This document shows, one piece after another, positions 45,738 to 57,688 of a stretch of DNA of 64,000 nucleotides. The stretch comes from Calonectria ilicicola. Taxonomy: Eukaryota; Ascomycota; Sordariomycetes; Hypocreales; Nectriaceae. The stretch is from contig CP085825.1 in NCBI GenBank assembly GCA_020809705.1, positions 2,480,001-2,544,000 on the forward strand, given 5' to 3'. Both the position numbers and the translations under genes were made by a program. The notes beneath the pieces were generated by a model. The model searched no databases. It worked only from the letters and a program-made list of their open reading frames with translations, and had not been told where the DNA came from. Every line of letters begins with the position of its first letter. The first letter of the stretch is position 1.

Positions 45738-46985
45738 ATGGGCATCTGCTCGTGGCTCCAGTCCCTGATGGACGGCGTGTTCCGGCCCTCAGCACCCCCC
45801 CGGCCAGGGCCAGAGGCAAAGCAAACAGCCCACTCGCCAGAACCACCAACGAGCCCGCGGACGCGGTACTCTACAAAAATGCAGCAATCATGGGATCCCG
45901 TCTTGTCGCCCGCCCCAACGGCCACCACCACGGCTTCGTGCCGCTCACAGCGACGTCGCCCGCGCCGGAGCGTATCGCGCTCGTCTCCCTCTCACTACCC
46001 CTCAGTCGGCTCCGCAGCCACCCCCCCATCATCAGCGTATCCGCGGCCAGCCACGCCAAAACCTTCTCATGAGCCCTATCGCCACATGGAGAGGGAGCTG
46101 CGCGAGGCCTCGCTCACCCCGGAAAAGGTCCGCTCCCAGCACAAGCTGGACCGTCCCATGTCTGATGGCGCCCTCGAGGCCGTGCCAATGCAGCACCGCC
46201 GGATGGATCGGGACACCATCACAGAAGTCATGACGCGCGTCGCCACCATCTTTCACCATATCCCCTTTATCGTGAGCGGCCTGTCTGCCATGGTGTACTA
46301 CGGCTTCGAGGGACGCCGCGCCGCAAACGTCACACTCCTGTGCCCTGGCACCTCAAGGGGCGTTATCCGAGGCTGGGCCATGGCCAAGGGCCTGCACAGG
46401 TTCCCGGACCGCCCAGACGTCTTTGGCGTTGAGACATCTGACGGCGTTTCGCGCATGGTTCGCATAAAGTACGTCGAGGAAGGATTTGACCAGCAGCACG
46501 CCATGCAGTCGGAGAGCCTCAAGGGCAAGGTCCTCTCTCTCGCAGGGCTTGCCAACCAACTGGCTGAAGGATATGTGCGGGAGCTCGAGTTTTCTGCTGG
46601 CATGAGACAGGACAGCTTCGCAACAGACATGATTTGGGTTTTGGAGAAGATTCCGCCCATGGAACGACAGGAGCACGAACTAACGCCCCAACGGTGCCCT
46701 CACATATGGGACGACAACTTTTGGATACCCTTTACATTATCATTTCCCGATTCAGTGCCGCTATTCGGCGCAGCTGGCTTCCGCACCGAGGCCACCAGGA
46801 ATCAAAACCACCCCCTCTGGGACATGAGCAAAGTGGCCGCCGAGATTGAGCGGTCAGACACGACTCACCCCCAGGTGCTCGTCTTAAAAGAGTCAAACGG
46901 CTATGCCTTGAACGGGGCATCCTTAATTGATGAGGTATCAGACGAAGAAGATGACCGGTTATCAACACCGACACGAAAGTTTTAA
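45738..46985 (+). CDS. Conserved-looking orphan, possible nucleotidyltransferase-like fold
   Basis: A single 415-residue frame. The start MGICSWLQ lies in a fair context; Gly2 and Cys4 hint at lipidation, although position 6 is Trp. Residues about 20-115 are Pro/Ser/Thr/Arg-rich and probably disordered. A folded part follows: PFIVSGLSAMVYYGFEGRRAAN then VTLLCPG, near residues 175-205. This resembles the first strand-helix unit of minimal nucleotidyltransferase folds, but I see no clear catalytic Asp pair. The C-terminus is acidic (DEVSDEEDD). The family is not recognised, and any enzymatic role is inference. Confidence 0.75.
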   Translation: MGICSWLQSLMDGVFRPSAPPRPGPEAKQTAHSPEPPTSPRTRYSTKMQQSWDPVLSPAPTATTTASCRSQRRRPRRSVSRSSPSHYPSVGSAATPPSSAYPRPATPKPSHEPYRHMERELREASLTPEKVRSQHKLDRPMSDGALEAVPMQHRRMDRDTITEVMTRVATIFHHIPFIVSGLSAMVYYGFEGRRAANVTLLCPGTSRGVIRGWAMAKGLHRFPDRPDVFGVETSDGVSRMVRIKYVEEGFDQQHAMQSESLKGKVLSLAGLANQLAEGYVRELEFSAGMRQDSFATDMIWVLEKIPPMERQEHELTPQRCPHIWDDNFWIPFTLSFPDSVPLFGAAGFRTEATRNQNHPLWDMSKVAAEIERSDTTHPQVLVLKESNGYALNGASLIDEVSDEEDDRLSTPTRKF

Positions 46986-48115
46986 AGATATGGATTAACG
47001 AAACGAAGTTCGGAAATGTATACATGCATATATATCTATCCGCATACATACACACATACACCATACACCATATACCATGCCTGCCGATACACACAAGAGC
47101 AGGAAGACGACATGCCTCTCAACGATAGGACTTAATGAACGGGGTGGCGGGCCAATATTCATTCAATGTTGTTTTCTTATTTTTATTTTATTTCTATTTC
47201 TTGTCATGTTGGAAGCATAGCGTCGGTTGGGTTAGACAGAGCATCTAGATTCGATTCTTGGAGATACCTGGGTAGTTTTAGTTTACATACCAAGATTGTA
47301 TTACTTTCCCCCCCCTCGCAATTTTTGGACATTTACCATCGGAGTGGTGTTTAGCGATGGTGCCAAGGACGCCAAGGTGGATCACGCCAGGGATGACGAA
47401 CCCTCGTCTGTCCACAGGAACTATTGGACAGAATATGAATTGGCTGCATGTGAACTGTCACTTACATCTTGATGTGTTACTTTTTCTCTCTGGGTTCTTC
47501 ATGTAAGTGGTGGTTTATCCGCCATTTTTTTATGGTTACCATTGACAATCGGGCGAATAGCGTATAATACTTTGGAAGCGAATTTCTTACAGAACCCCCT
47601 GTCAAGCAGAATGATACAATAGAACATGCAATATTTAGAAATAGATAAGGCAATATACTTGTTTCGCTTCCAATTTGCCGCGGCCATTCCCAGATTCTAG
47701 CAATCGATTTTTTACCCTTGTCACTGGGTGTTCTCACCACCCTCATATGAACAAAGCTCCTCTTTCCTCCCCTCCCTTCCACTCCATAGTCAATGAATTG
47801 GGCCTTTGTCGATGGTACGCATCACTCGTCACCAACAATGAGCTTTGTTGAAATAAAGTTGATTAAAAAAAGAAAGCCTCAACTAAGAGGTCTTTGATTA
47901 ATTTATTTGTGGCTGTTCAGATACCTGGGTGCTTTTGACCCATCATATCCAAGAACTAGCATGGCGCATGTACATTAAACCGCCAAGTATATGCTAAGAA
48001 TCTTTGATATCCAAAACGCCGCCGTCTCCATTGAATAGGGACAACCCTCTAGACAGAAGGCCTGATAATACGTCTATTAATGCGGCCCATCATTTTTCCC
48101 CCCTCCTCATCAAGT
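46986..48115. other. Convergent intergenic region
   Basis: AT-rich 3' flanks of the orphan gene and the CE5 esterase. Short ACAT repeats occur near 47024-47080. No gene. Confidence 0.55.
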
Positions 48116-49031
48116 CTAAACGAGTCGCGCGTGACGGTACTTGCGGACTACAAAATCGACGGATTTGTTGCCGTAGTTCTGGACGTAAGCCATGTGCACG
48201 GCAAGACTGGCGCCACCAGCATCACAGAACAGGTCGTCTGCGTCACAGTAAGAGACCATCTTGTCAGCAGTAGCATCACAGCCGTGAGGCTTAAGCCGGG
48301 GGAAGATCTAACGGGTAGCATTAACAGCTGAATTCTTGAACATGCTGGGAACAAAGGCAATGAACGAAGAGTAAAGGGAAAGACAAAGAAAGAACATTAC
48401 TTACGCCAGTGCCATTGCTGGTTCCTCTGTTGAAGGACTGGCCCGCAGTGAAGCTGGGGTCTCCCATCAACACGACAGCAGCAACTGCGTACGTTAGCGT
48501 CAGCGGACCATATGACCCAGAGGGAGAAGAAGAGGGGGGCTAAGCTTACTCTTGTCGTTGATGCTTCCAGGCTGAGGGTTAGTGGCATTCCATCCCTTCT
48601 CACTCGTGCCACAGAGGACGTCAGAGGTGACTTGGGCGCCCTACAAATTGGTGGTCAGCATGGATCGGGTCTTGATCTGTGCGGACGTGTCAACTCACCT
48701 GGGAGTAGCCCATGAGGACAATCTTGCTTTTGGGACACTTCTTGGCGTACTTGTGGATCATGCCCGTCATGGCCTCCACCCCTTCTGTCTCGGACTGGAC
48801 GTAGGGGTCAAGCACGGCAGGATATACGACCGAGTCAATGTCGGAGCCTGGAATGCGCTTCACGACCTCGTCGGCCACGGCTCCAATCATGCCGGGGCCC
48901 TGAGCTTCTGTGCTGGCCCGGGCGACAATGATGTGCACGCCCTTGGCACAAGAGTTGGCCCTGGGGACCATCAGGCCGTTGGCGAGGGCCAGGCCCATGG
49001 AGAGGGACACAAGACTTGAGATGAAGTACAT
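48116..49031 (-). CDS. Secreted CE5 esterase (cutinase / acetylxylan esterase type)
   Basis: Exons are 48699-49031, 48550-48640, 48405-48484 and 48116-48307, giving 231 residues. A signal peptide covers about 1-18 (hydrophobic, ending ALANG). The nucleophile lies in GYSQGA at about Ser110, split by the first intron. The catalytic Asp is in YCDADDLFCD, and the catalytic His is in the following VHMAYV segment. Paired cysteines match the disulfides of family CE5. It probably removes acetyl or cutin esters outside the cell; acetylxylan esterase seems likelier than cutinase from the IVARASTEAQG-like start. It is one of two clear carbohydrate-active enzymes here. Confidence 0.9.
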
Positions 49032-50518
49032 GATTTATATCAGGGCAAACCGTGGGATGGGGAGAAGGGGGGAGGGGGGAGTGGGAGCAAGCAAGCTGTT
49101 CTGGAGTTGAGGCTGAGGAAACAACTTGGTCAAGTCGGGCAAAAGAGAAAAGACACATTTCTCAAGCTGGTCTATATACAATTTCCTTGTCGAGTTGAGA
49201 CTGCCCGATTCAACCATCGCCGAGGGCAGAAGGGCTTAGCAACGGTGACCCAGAAAGGGTCTTTCAGAGCGCGAGAACCGGGAAAGGTGCAGTAGTGCGA
49301 GATCTAGAGGCGTATTCAGCCACCCAAAGCAGGCGCGCGAACCCACTTGTGTTGGTGGTGGCCTGTTGGTAATCCCAGCTTACATGCAGTAGCAAACTAA
49401 TAGTCGGGTAGCCTTGTATGTGTCTCGGATGCAAGCAAGAATCAAAAGATGGAAAAGCTTGCGAGAGACCCAGAAAAAAAAAACCGAGAGAGAGACCCAA
49501 TTGCCTAGGGTGAGGGGTCTAACAAAGCCCGGGTTGGTTGAATAACATGTAAGTGCGGGAGAGAGGAAAAAAAAAGTGGTGTAATGACGAATGTGGGATT
49601 TCTTGTTGGTCTCAATTGGGCCATCTAGACGTAAATTCGTATTGTTTTTTTTGTAAGCCCCTAAGTACGGACGTGCTCATTGTCGCTATCCGCACCAATA
49701 CGGTAATTTGTTTCATCGGCTCATGCAGATAAGAGAGGAAGCGGACACCCAAAAGAAAAAAAAAATCGTCCCATCTGTCAGCGAGTCGCAAACCAGAGAG
49801 ATTTGACGCGTTGGTTTTCCCAGGTTCCAGGATCGTTTTCTGGCGGTTGCCGGTGGAGCGACAATCCACCACACAGCGTCAACCAACTCTCCCTCCCCCC
49901 CCCCTGCTGCCATCCCAACTCCATTCTGGTCTCCACCCCGACGGCGACGAGCACGGGGAAAACGGGATGGCATGGGACGAAAGCGGGATGGGTTGAACTT
50001 GGATCTTCCGGGGCGAGAAAGAAGATTCCGCAAAAACTAAGCAAAAAGAAACGTTTGGCCGGGTTGCTGCAATGCCCAGCGTGATCCTCCCATTTGACGC
50101 CAGTCGCTGCCACTCGGGGCCACAACTGAGCGGCTAGAAGGGGAAAAAAATAAATAAATAGATAAACTAAGTGAGGGCACAAGTCTCGTCGCACACAGTA
50201 TAATTGTGCGCCGTGCCGTCTCGTGCCGTGCCGTCCCGCCGGTGCGGATTTAGCAGCCCGCGAGTTGTTGTTGGCGCTTCGTATCTATGTAGGTCTCTCT
50301 CTTCCCGCTGCAAGGCACCTTCGCGGAACACACAGCACAGCGCAGCACAGTAAGAGAGCGGAAAGTGTGTGGGCCAGCTAACAAAAAAATTTCCCGCTCG
50401 TACAGCAGCAGGCGCCCCGTCCCGTCATCGTTGTCGTCGCCGTCATCACCGTCGTCCGCTGACCAATATCCACACTTTACGAGCGACAACCGAGAGCAGG
50501 GCCCAGCCAAGGAAGGGC
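49032..50518. other. Divergent intergenic region of 1.5 kb
   Basis: Promoter regions of the esterase and the CHORD-like gene. G/C-rich blocks and A-runs occur (a run of 8 A at 49476-49483). No gene is convincing. Confidence 0.5.
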
Positions 50519-51190
50519 ATGGATCCTGCAGCTAAGCCGGAGGAGCAGGACGAGGAGTTGGCGGCCCTCCGCAGCCTGTTGGGCGCGCCCGAGGACCAAC
50601 TGCGGCGGGTGCTGCTCGAGCTCTGCCGTGACCCTGCCGTGCGAAAGACGGCGCTCCAGCACTATGCCGCGGCGCAGTCAGGCGGTGCTCAGCTGAAGCG
50701 CAAGGCATCCAACGACTTGTCAGTTTGCGTTTTCTGTAAAGGTCCGTTTACGGAGGCCGAAAATGTATACGGATCCTGTATCTATCACCCAGGTGAGTTC
50801 TTTTTCTTCTTCTTCTCCTCTTTTTCTTTCCCATCTATTTTGTCCCATTCACATCTCCTAATTTCTCTTCGCTTGGGACTCTTTGACGATTTTGAAAAAT
50901 GCTGGGGCCAAGACATCTAGTTCATTAACACAACTGCTATCGGGGCAGGCAACCTCGAGTTTGACGATGACCATGAGGTCTGGCAGGAGGCCGAATGGTG
51001 GGAGGGGGACCTAGACACTGAAGAGTGGCGCCGAGATCTTCCTGAAGGTTTCAAGTGGAATTGTTGCCACCAAGATGGCACCAATCCTGGTTGTGTCAAG
51101 GGATGGCACGAAACAAAATCACAGCGTGAAAACTCTCGCACAATAAACAAGGCAAAGATAGAATATCTTCTGATGGACGACAATGATTAG
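50519..51190 (+). CDS. CHORD-like zinc-binding protein
   Basis: Exons are 50519-50792 and 50949-51190, giving 171 residues. The N-terminal 70 residues are charged and helical. Then comes a set of zinc-type ligands: CVFCKGPF, CIYHPGNLEF, later WNCCHQDGTNPGC and KGWHE. The order resembles a CHORD domain (Cys pair, Cys-x2-His-Pro-Gly, Trp-x-Cys-Cys, Gly-Cys, His), with a longer acidic spacer (about 30 residues) before the CC pair. CHORD proteins work with Hsp90 and Sgt1, but this single-module form may do something else. An in-frame ATG at 50369 is possible but gives an atypical basic lead. Confidence 0.8.
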
Positions 51191-51744
51191 AGGAAATGAT
51201 GGTATCAGGAATGAATGTCTGTCTAATCAACACTCTGCGTTAATTAAAAAAAAAAGTGTTTCAGCCATTTCCGAATAACTCCCCCCAATGGTTGTTATAA
51301 TGTTGGCCCTATATCATCATCATCTTGCCATCATCCCTGTCCTCATTTACTGGTGCAACAATAAAAAGCACAAGACAGAGCCCCCGAGGAAAATAAGACC
51401 GGATCCCTTGGCTCCTGGACAAAGATACATGGAACAATAGACACTCAAAAAGAAGCTCCCAAGATTCCCTTTAGACGGTGGGAAGGTCAAGGGTGCCTGA
51501 CCCGGTACTCCGTGCGCCCCAATGTGTTTGCCTCCTTATAACACCCGCTGACAGACCATGCTCAACCAGAAGCATCCCAGCTGGGCCTTTTTACTGTCTT
51601 CATATGTCATTTCTCTAGGACGAACGGAAGTTCCTCTGTCGAATGACGACCCAGAGCTGGTATTCTTGGTTGTGGGGTCCCGTCAAAAGCGGCCGGCTCA
51701 ACTGCAGCCGTTCTTCTCGCTGTAGACATGCCATCACGGGGTCC
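51191..51744. other. Convergent intergenic region
   Basis: 3' flanks of the CHORD-like gene and the kinase gene. No gene. Confidence 0.6.
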
Positions 51745-54010
51745 CTATATCCCCATGATGGGCACCTTTTTGTTTCGCTTGCCGAGCAATGTGGCGTTCT
51801 CTAGGTTGAGCTCAAAGGCACCGCGCTGCCGGTTTCGGTCTCTTACTTGCTGTCGGGCTGCTGCTGTGACAGCGGCCGAGTGTTGACCGTATCCTTTTTC
51901 ACCACGCTCGCGCTCTCGTCCCCGGGTTTCTGTTGCGTCATGATCTCGAATATTGGTTTTTCGCATGCTTTGTTCCAGTGCGTGGGTAGCAGCATTCGGC
52001 TTGGCTCCGCCATCAGGGTCTTGACCATCAATTTGCATCATATCCTCGTCTTCTTCATCCTCTTCGTTTAATCCACCCAATACCATGGCTGGCCCACCCT
52101 TGGCGCCAATCTGTGCCCGTCGCTTGCCTTCCTCTTCTTGGCGGTGGACAGCATAACTAACGTCAAAGACTTCACGAAGGTTGACAGCTCCAGGGGATCG
52201 GAAATCATAGCGCTTGCCGGCTTCTTCAAATCTGGAGGCATCAAATGGCTTGAGCATCTCAGGCTTCTTCTTCTCCTCGCGTGGAGTAGGGCCATTGCCG
52301 CGGATCCACGGGTGGGCCAAGAACTCCTGAATTGTGTAACGCTTCTCAGGGTTAACTGTCAGAAGATGGCTGATGAGATCCTGTGCCGACTTGGAAATAT
52401 CATCCCACCAAGGGGACAGGAATGTGTACTGGCCCTTGGCCACTTTTTCGGTGAGCACTTCGATGCTCTCATCGTAAAATGGAGGGAAACCGCAGAGCAG
52501 GGTATACAGGACGCAGCCTAGCGCCCACATATCAACAGATTTGGAGTACCGCTCATCCTTGACAATCTCGGGCGCCGTATACCCAACGGTACCACAAGGA
52601 GTCATGGTCTGGTTGTCCCACACAATCTTGGAAAGACCAAAATCGGCAATTTTGATCTGACCGATTCCACCGGCTCCCTGACCGGGAATAAACTCACCCT
52701 CGTCGACCTTGTCCTCGTCACCAGGCTGTGTGGGCTTGGGTTGCTTCGAAGCGACGAATGGAATCGGATTAAACAGAATGTTTTCGGGCTTGATGTCACT
52801 GAGCAAGGGTCAGCAAGCGTGGCCATGTCAATGCAGTGGTGCAATGACGTCAGGAGGGGTGATCCCAACATCAAACAACACCAGGGTCTGCGACATGCGG
52901 ATGTCGCGGAATTCAACTCACCGATGAACAACTCCCATTTCCTCGTGCAAATACTCGAGAGCCTTTGCTACTTGGACAATAACGTGTCGAGAGAGGTCCT
53001 CGCTGAAGTAGGTCAAGCGGACAATTTGGTGGAAGAGCTCACCACCGGGTGCGAGCTCGAGAACGATGTAGTAGTATTGTCGAGATTCCGAAAAGTCGAC
53101 GAGCTTAATAATATTGGGATGATCCAGCTGGCGCATAATCTGAACCTCCTTCAAGATGTTTGATCGCTAATACTAGTTAGCAAGTTGATTCGTCTGGCCG
53201 CACATTGTAATCGCCTGCCCGGAACTCGACTAAGCTCGGCGACGGCGGCCGTGATTTACACGCAATCAATCAAGCACCAAACGAACAAAATGAAATTGTT
53301 TTCGCACCTCGGCAGCCTTGGGGACCTTCTTAAAGTCCGGATGTAAATGCTTATTTCCCTATTAACGGGGAGAACCCCGCGTGTTGGTAAATGGGGTTGG
53401 AAAATAAACGACGTAAGGCAAAGACGAAGACAAAAGCGACTAAAAGAGAAAGGCTACGCAGACACTGGACGGCCCTGACGAACTCACCTGCATGCTGTTC
53501 ATTTCGTACTTGCGCACGACTTTGATAGCGACTTCGCCTCTATCTCCGGTTGTGTCACGGGCACGGTACACATTGCTGAAGGCGCCGTCGCCCATCTTGT
53601 CGATGAGCTCCCATCGCTCGAGTCCAGGATACCGAGGGAACTTGCTTTTGCTAGCGTTTTCCTCGGCAACGATTTTCGCGAGATTGGCGTCATCGATACG
53701 CTTAGACTTGGACGACTTTTGGGCATGGGTGTCTGCGGGAGCATCGCCGTAGGCTTCAGAATCTGCGACGGGAGCGTTGTGGGCAGCTTGCTGGGGGGCG
53801 GCCTCTGCCTTGCGTGAGGCCTCTTCGGGGATGTTTGCGGTACGGGCTTGCTTGCCTGCGAGGGAGGTAGGTGTTAGTCATGCGTGATTGGTAAGGTATT
53901 AGAGAGAAACACCGGAAGAGAAGTCCGAAAAAATAAAACAAGGGAGAGACAGGGCTATAGGAATGCATACCGTGGCGGATGAAGTTTTTGAGCTGCTGAA
54001 TGGTAGACAT
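51745..54010 (-). CDS. MAPK-activated Ser/Thr kinase, Srk1/Rck2 (CaMK group)
   Basis: Exons are 53971-54010, 53488-53855, 53308-53358, 52922-53166 and 51745-52798, giving 585 residues. The kinase domain has the Gly loop GDGAFSNV, Lys in VAIKVV, HRDIKPEN, an acidic insert before ADFGLSK, and GTVGYTAPEI. The N-terminus is Ala/Lys-rich, and the C-terminus has a helical regulatory part and a KRNKKVP basic end. The order and the insert match the Rck1/Rck2 and Srk1 family, which acts downstream of the Hog1/Sty1 stress MAPK. Targets there include translation factors and cell-cycle regulators. A perfect TGACGTCA site lies in the last intron (52799-52921). Confidence 0.9.
52845..52852. promoter_or_regulatory. 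Perfect ATF/CREB palindrome inside a kinase intron
   Basis: TGACGTCA lies within the intron between exons 4 and 5 of the Srk1-type kinase. Atf1-type bZIP factors bind this sequence. One exact 8-mer is expected by chance about once per genome-scale 65 kb, so the context, not the match alone, is the reason to note it. Confidence 0.4.
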
Positions 54011-57000
54011 GGCTGGAGAGGTTGTCGCTGGGGCGCGACGGGCCAGCTGGAGCGAAACGGAGACGAGCTCTACTGGAAGTGGTGAAAGAAGGGAGGATTT
54101 GTATCCTGAAGAACTTCTTGATCAAAGGGCCAAATATGTGCCTTGCCGGAATTCAGATTTGTCGCAGGTGTCCTGTCCTCGGTTCGGTGTTTTTTGCAAG
54201 AGTAAAAATGACGGACAGACCGATGACGACGTTGAAAACACTAGACCAGGGCTTGGAGGCGCGCGAGGCGGCTTTCGCTGGACTGCGGCGGACGTGCGGG
54301 GTTTAAACGAGTCGCAGAACGGAGCTGAGGGGGGTCGTGCGCACCCAGTGAGTCGGACAAAGTGCGTCGATGTGGGAGCAAGGCTGATGGGTGAGCCTGT
54401 GAAAAATAAAAGAGAAGAGGGAGGATATGGAAGAGAGGAAGGGGAAGAAGAAAGGGGGAGAAGAAAGAAAAGGAAGATTGAAGCTAGAGGATGGTCAGGT
54501 TTCCAAGGTGGGAATGGAGGAGAGCAAGTTGCAGGAGCAGCACAGCGCAGTGGGAATAAGGTACGTACGTCAACCCATTGGAAGCAAGGAACTGGAACTG
54601 GCAGACGGACAGGACGGGACAGGGGCAACAGCACAGTGGACGTGCAGTGTACATGTAGGGGATGGCACGCCACAGCTCAGTGGGTATTTTGGGGACGAGG
54701 CACCCCTAGCTTAGCGGGTGAGGTCACTGCAGACCTGGACTGGGCTGAGGAGAGCTGGGAAAATGGAGGGAGGAAACGGGCGGGGGGTGGTTCTGGACTG
54801 AGCTGGGCTCGCCGAGGGGTGGAGATGGCTAGACAAGCCACCACTAACTCTTGCAGCCTAACACGCCGAGACGTCCGGCACTTGTGTTTTTTTTTTTTTT
54901 TTTGTGTGTGTTTGTGTTCTTGTCTTGAGACTTCAGAAGAAGAAGGAATATAAAAGCCAGGCTTTAGCTGGTATAGGAGGAACCGACAATGGGGGAATGA
55001 CATCTTCGAGTTAAGGCGGCCAAGACCCGCCTTGGGGCCAGACGGCGGCTATCAAGAGGCGCGCCGAATTGGATAGTCTACGGTGGTAACGGAGCCAAGC
55101 ACGCAAGGCCGGGCCAGGAGCATAAACAAAAGTGAATGCAAGGTAACCAGGTTTAGCGTAGGCAGGCGGTAGACACGGGAGGGAAGGATGCTGGAAGCAA
55201 CTCCATGCTCCCCCATACTACCTCGTGGCTTTGTACACCTGGACCAGCAAGGCAAGGGTACAAATCAAGAAAGTTGGCGTTGGCTGTCGACCTGCCGGGA
55301 GCTTATCCTGGGCCAATATCTCTTGGACTTTGCTCTCCCTCCCGCGCCGTCTGGGCACGGGAGAGTAATCACAAGCAGGGGGATTTGCCCAGCCGCGACA
55401 TGCTCACCAAAGGGCAAATAAAAACGAACGGAACTAGCCATGGCTCGCGTCAGCGCGTTGGTTTATAATACATCGGTCCTTCATGCCCGAATCATGTGGA
55501 ACAGCTCAATGGGGAGGAAAAAGAAGCAAAACTGGTGGGGGGGTCCATCCATTCTTGGAACAAACGGCGGGCATCCTAGCGGCGTGTGCCTGTGACAGGC
55601 GCCAATGCCGCCGTTTCCTGTCTCTCTCTTATCTTGTCTCCTTGATCCTCGGTTGCGTTTTCTTGGCCAAATAGAGAATGATGACATCCATTTCCTGCCC
55701 TGGGACCGGTGCATCACATGGCATGTGTGACATTGGGTGTGTGTAGACATGTGTAGGCACAGGTGGCATCATCGTTTCCATCGTCGCATCTGGGCTGGCC
55801 TGGGCTGGGCCTCCCAGGCTGTCGTTGGCCATTGGGGGACGATCACACCGCTGAGCGAGATGTGGCTGATCGCCTCTTTTATCCCGGTTGTGCTGAAAGA
55901 GGGAAACCCGCACCGGGCGATAGGTTATGCAGTCACGCAGTGCAGAATGGCTTGTCTTGGTTTGTTTTTCCTGGGAATGAACGGCCGGTTCCCGTTATCC
56001 CAGTGGTGATACTCTGCGGCCATGTACGGTACCTCGTGTGCATGTCCTGCAGCTTCATCTGCCACAATTATTTTAGCCTGCATCTTCCAAGGTCTGGGTT
56101 TGTTTCTCCAGCAGTCAAGTGCCCCCATGAATTATCAATCAACCAGTCAAGCATCGTCATCTCACCCACACCAAGCATGCACCAACATGCACACCCACAC
56201 TCGCACAAGACGAAGAGTAAAAAAATAAATAAAAAATGGACCTATCCCTGCCCCGCCCCGTTATGACGCTGCCGACGACGTCATCCACTGCCCCTCGAAG
56301 GCAGCTTCGGAGCCTCTACTCCCTTGTCCGGTGACGCCCAGTGGGTATTTCGGCGCTGGTGGCCGCTGGAGGCGTCGTCTAGGCCCTTTGGTGGCTCCGT
56401 CATGGCGTCTACCCTGGCCTGTGCCAATCATCAGCAACTTAGCCTGGCCCGCGTCGGCGGCGACAGCGAGCACTCTGGGGCAGTTCAACGGCAACGACAG
56501 CTGTGCTCTTCATTTCCCTTTTCCGAGTCATGAAACAGTCTGTATGCTTATGCCGATGACACAAGAAACCAGAGGGCTCCCTTGTCGAGGTGACAGGAAT
56601 CACCTTGACGACATCAATTCCGTCCAGGGACGCTGCGAGTTTCTCACACTGTTTGTTAATGCTCATCCAAAATGGCACAAAAGTCAAACAGGAAACGGCT
56701 TGATGCAAAGGAGGGGGGGTGGGCGTGCTGCCTTCTGCCGCGAGACACCTGGTCTAGAACACTGACTTAGCTACTTATCCTAAACCTCAGTCAGCTAAGA
56801 CTTCGTCCCATCATCACTCGTCAGTCTCCCGTCACTTTTTTTGCTCTTTGATCCATTTGTTTGAAACAACCCCAGTAGTTGGATTTTTTTTTTGGTTATA
56901 CAATACAATTCATTTCGCACTGGCTCAATTTCCAATTGTCCCTATTTCAACTCTAGACCCCTGATTTAGTTGCACACTCTAGTTGATGGCTGCCCAGAAT

Positions 57001-57688
57001 CTTGGACCTGGCTGACAAGGATCCATCCATAGTCACCCAAGCTTTTGTTGGACTTGCACCCCAAACCCCCCCCCCCCCACAAAATCGTTTCCAAAAGTTG
57101 TACATGGTTAATTTAATTACAACAATGAGTTCTTCTTAATCGCGCCATTTTTGCCATTCCCTAGTTGCCATTGTTTTTCTCCACCTCAAGGCGCAATTCT
57201 TGCTGATGTCATGACATGACGACTCGTTCATATGTGGGAAAATGATAGCTTGACACGTGCAGATCCCGCTCAGCTTATCAGTTGATCTCAAACTTTTGAC
57301 GTAGCCCACCCCCCAGATCTGACTATTGACCCGCTCTCAGCTCCAGGCAATCTCGGGATTTGCTTCTGCCTCCCCTTGAGATCTATCGATTGGTACACCC
57401 TATTCGCCGCCCAGCTTTGGCCCATATTTTGATTCTCAAGTCAATGAAGCGCCATTGGCTGAGGCTAGCGATCGTCCTCCAACATGATGACTAGAGACGC
57501 CACTATTTCGATCTACCAATGTTACTCAGAATTTGTCTTTCACCATGTCTCATACTTGCACAACTAGTCACTACATTTCACTGCTTCTAAGCTGTGCTAC
57601 ACATGTACAGGTATCGCGTAAATCATAACAAGGCACCACGAGCCGTTTATTCCAGAGGCTGCGATACAGGATAATTGACAAGGCTGCT
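54011..57688. other. Gene-poor region of 3.7 kb
   Basis: Upstream region of the kinase gene and 3' flank of the transporter gene. A purine-rich plus strand at 54370-54560 keeps a 317-codon frame open by composition. There is a C-run near 57067-57079 and an ACGTCA half-site near 56277. No gene is convincing. Confidence 0.55.

Noticed and set aside
45299..45931. 210-codon minus-strand frame
   Set aside because: Overlaps the start of the orphan gene; contains poly-Ser from simple sequence.
54000..54953. 317-codon plus-strand open frame
   Set aside because: It overlaps the kinase start on the other strand. It stays open because of purine-rich composition, has no domain and no plausible residue pattern, and ends in a run of Phe from a T tract.
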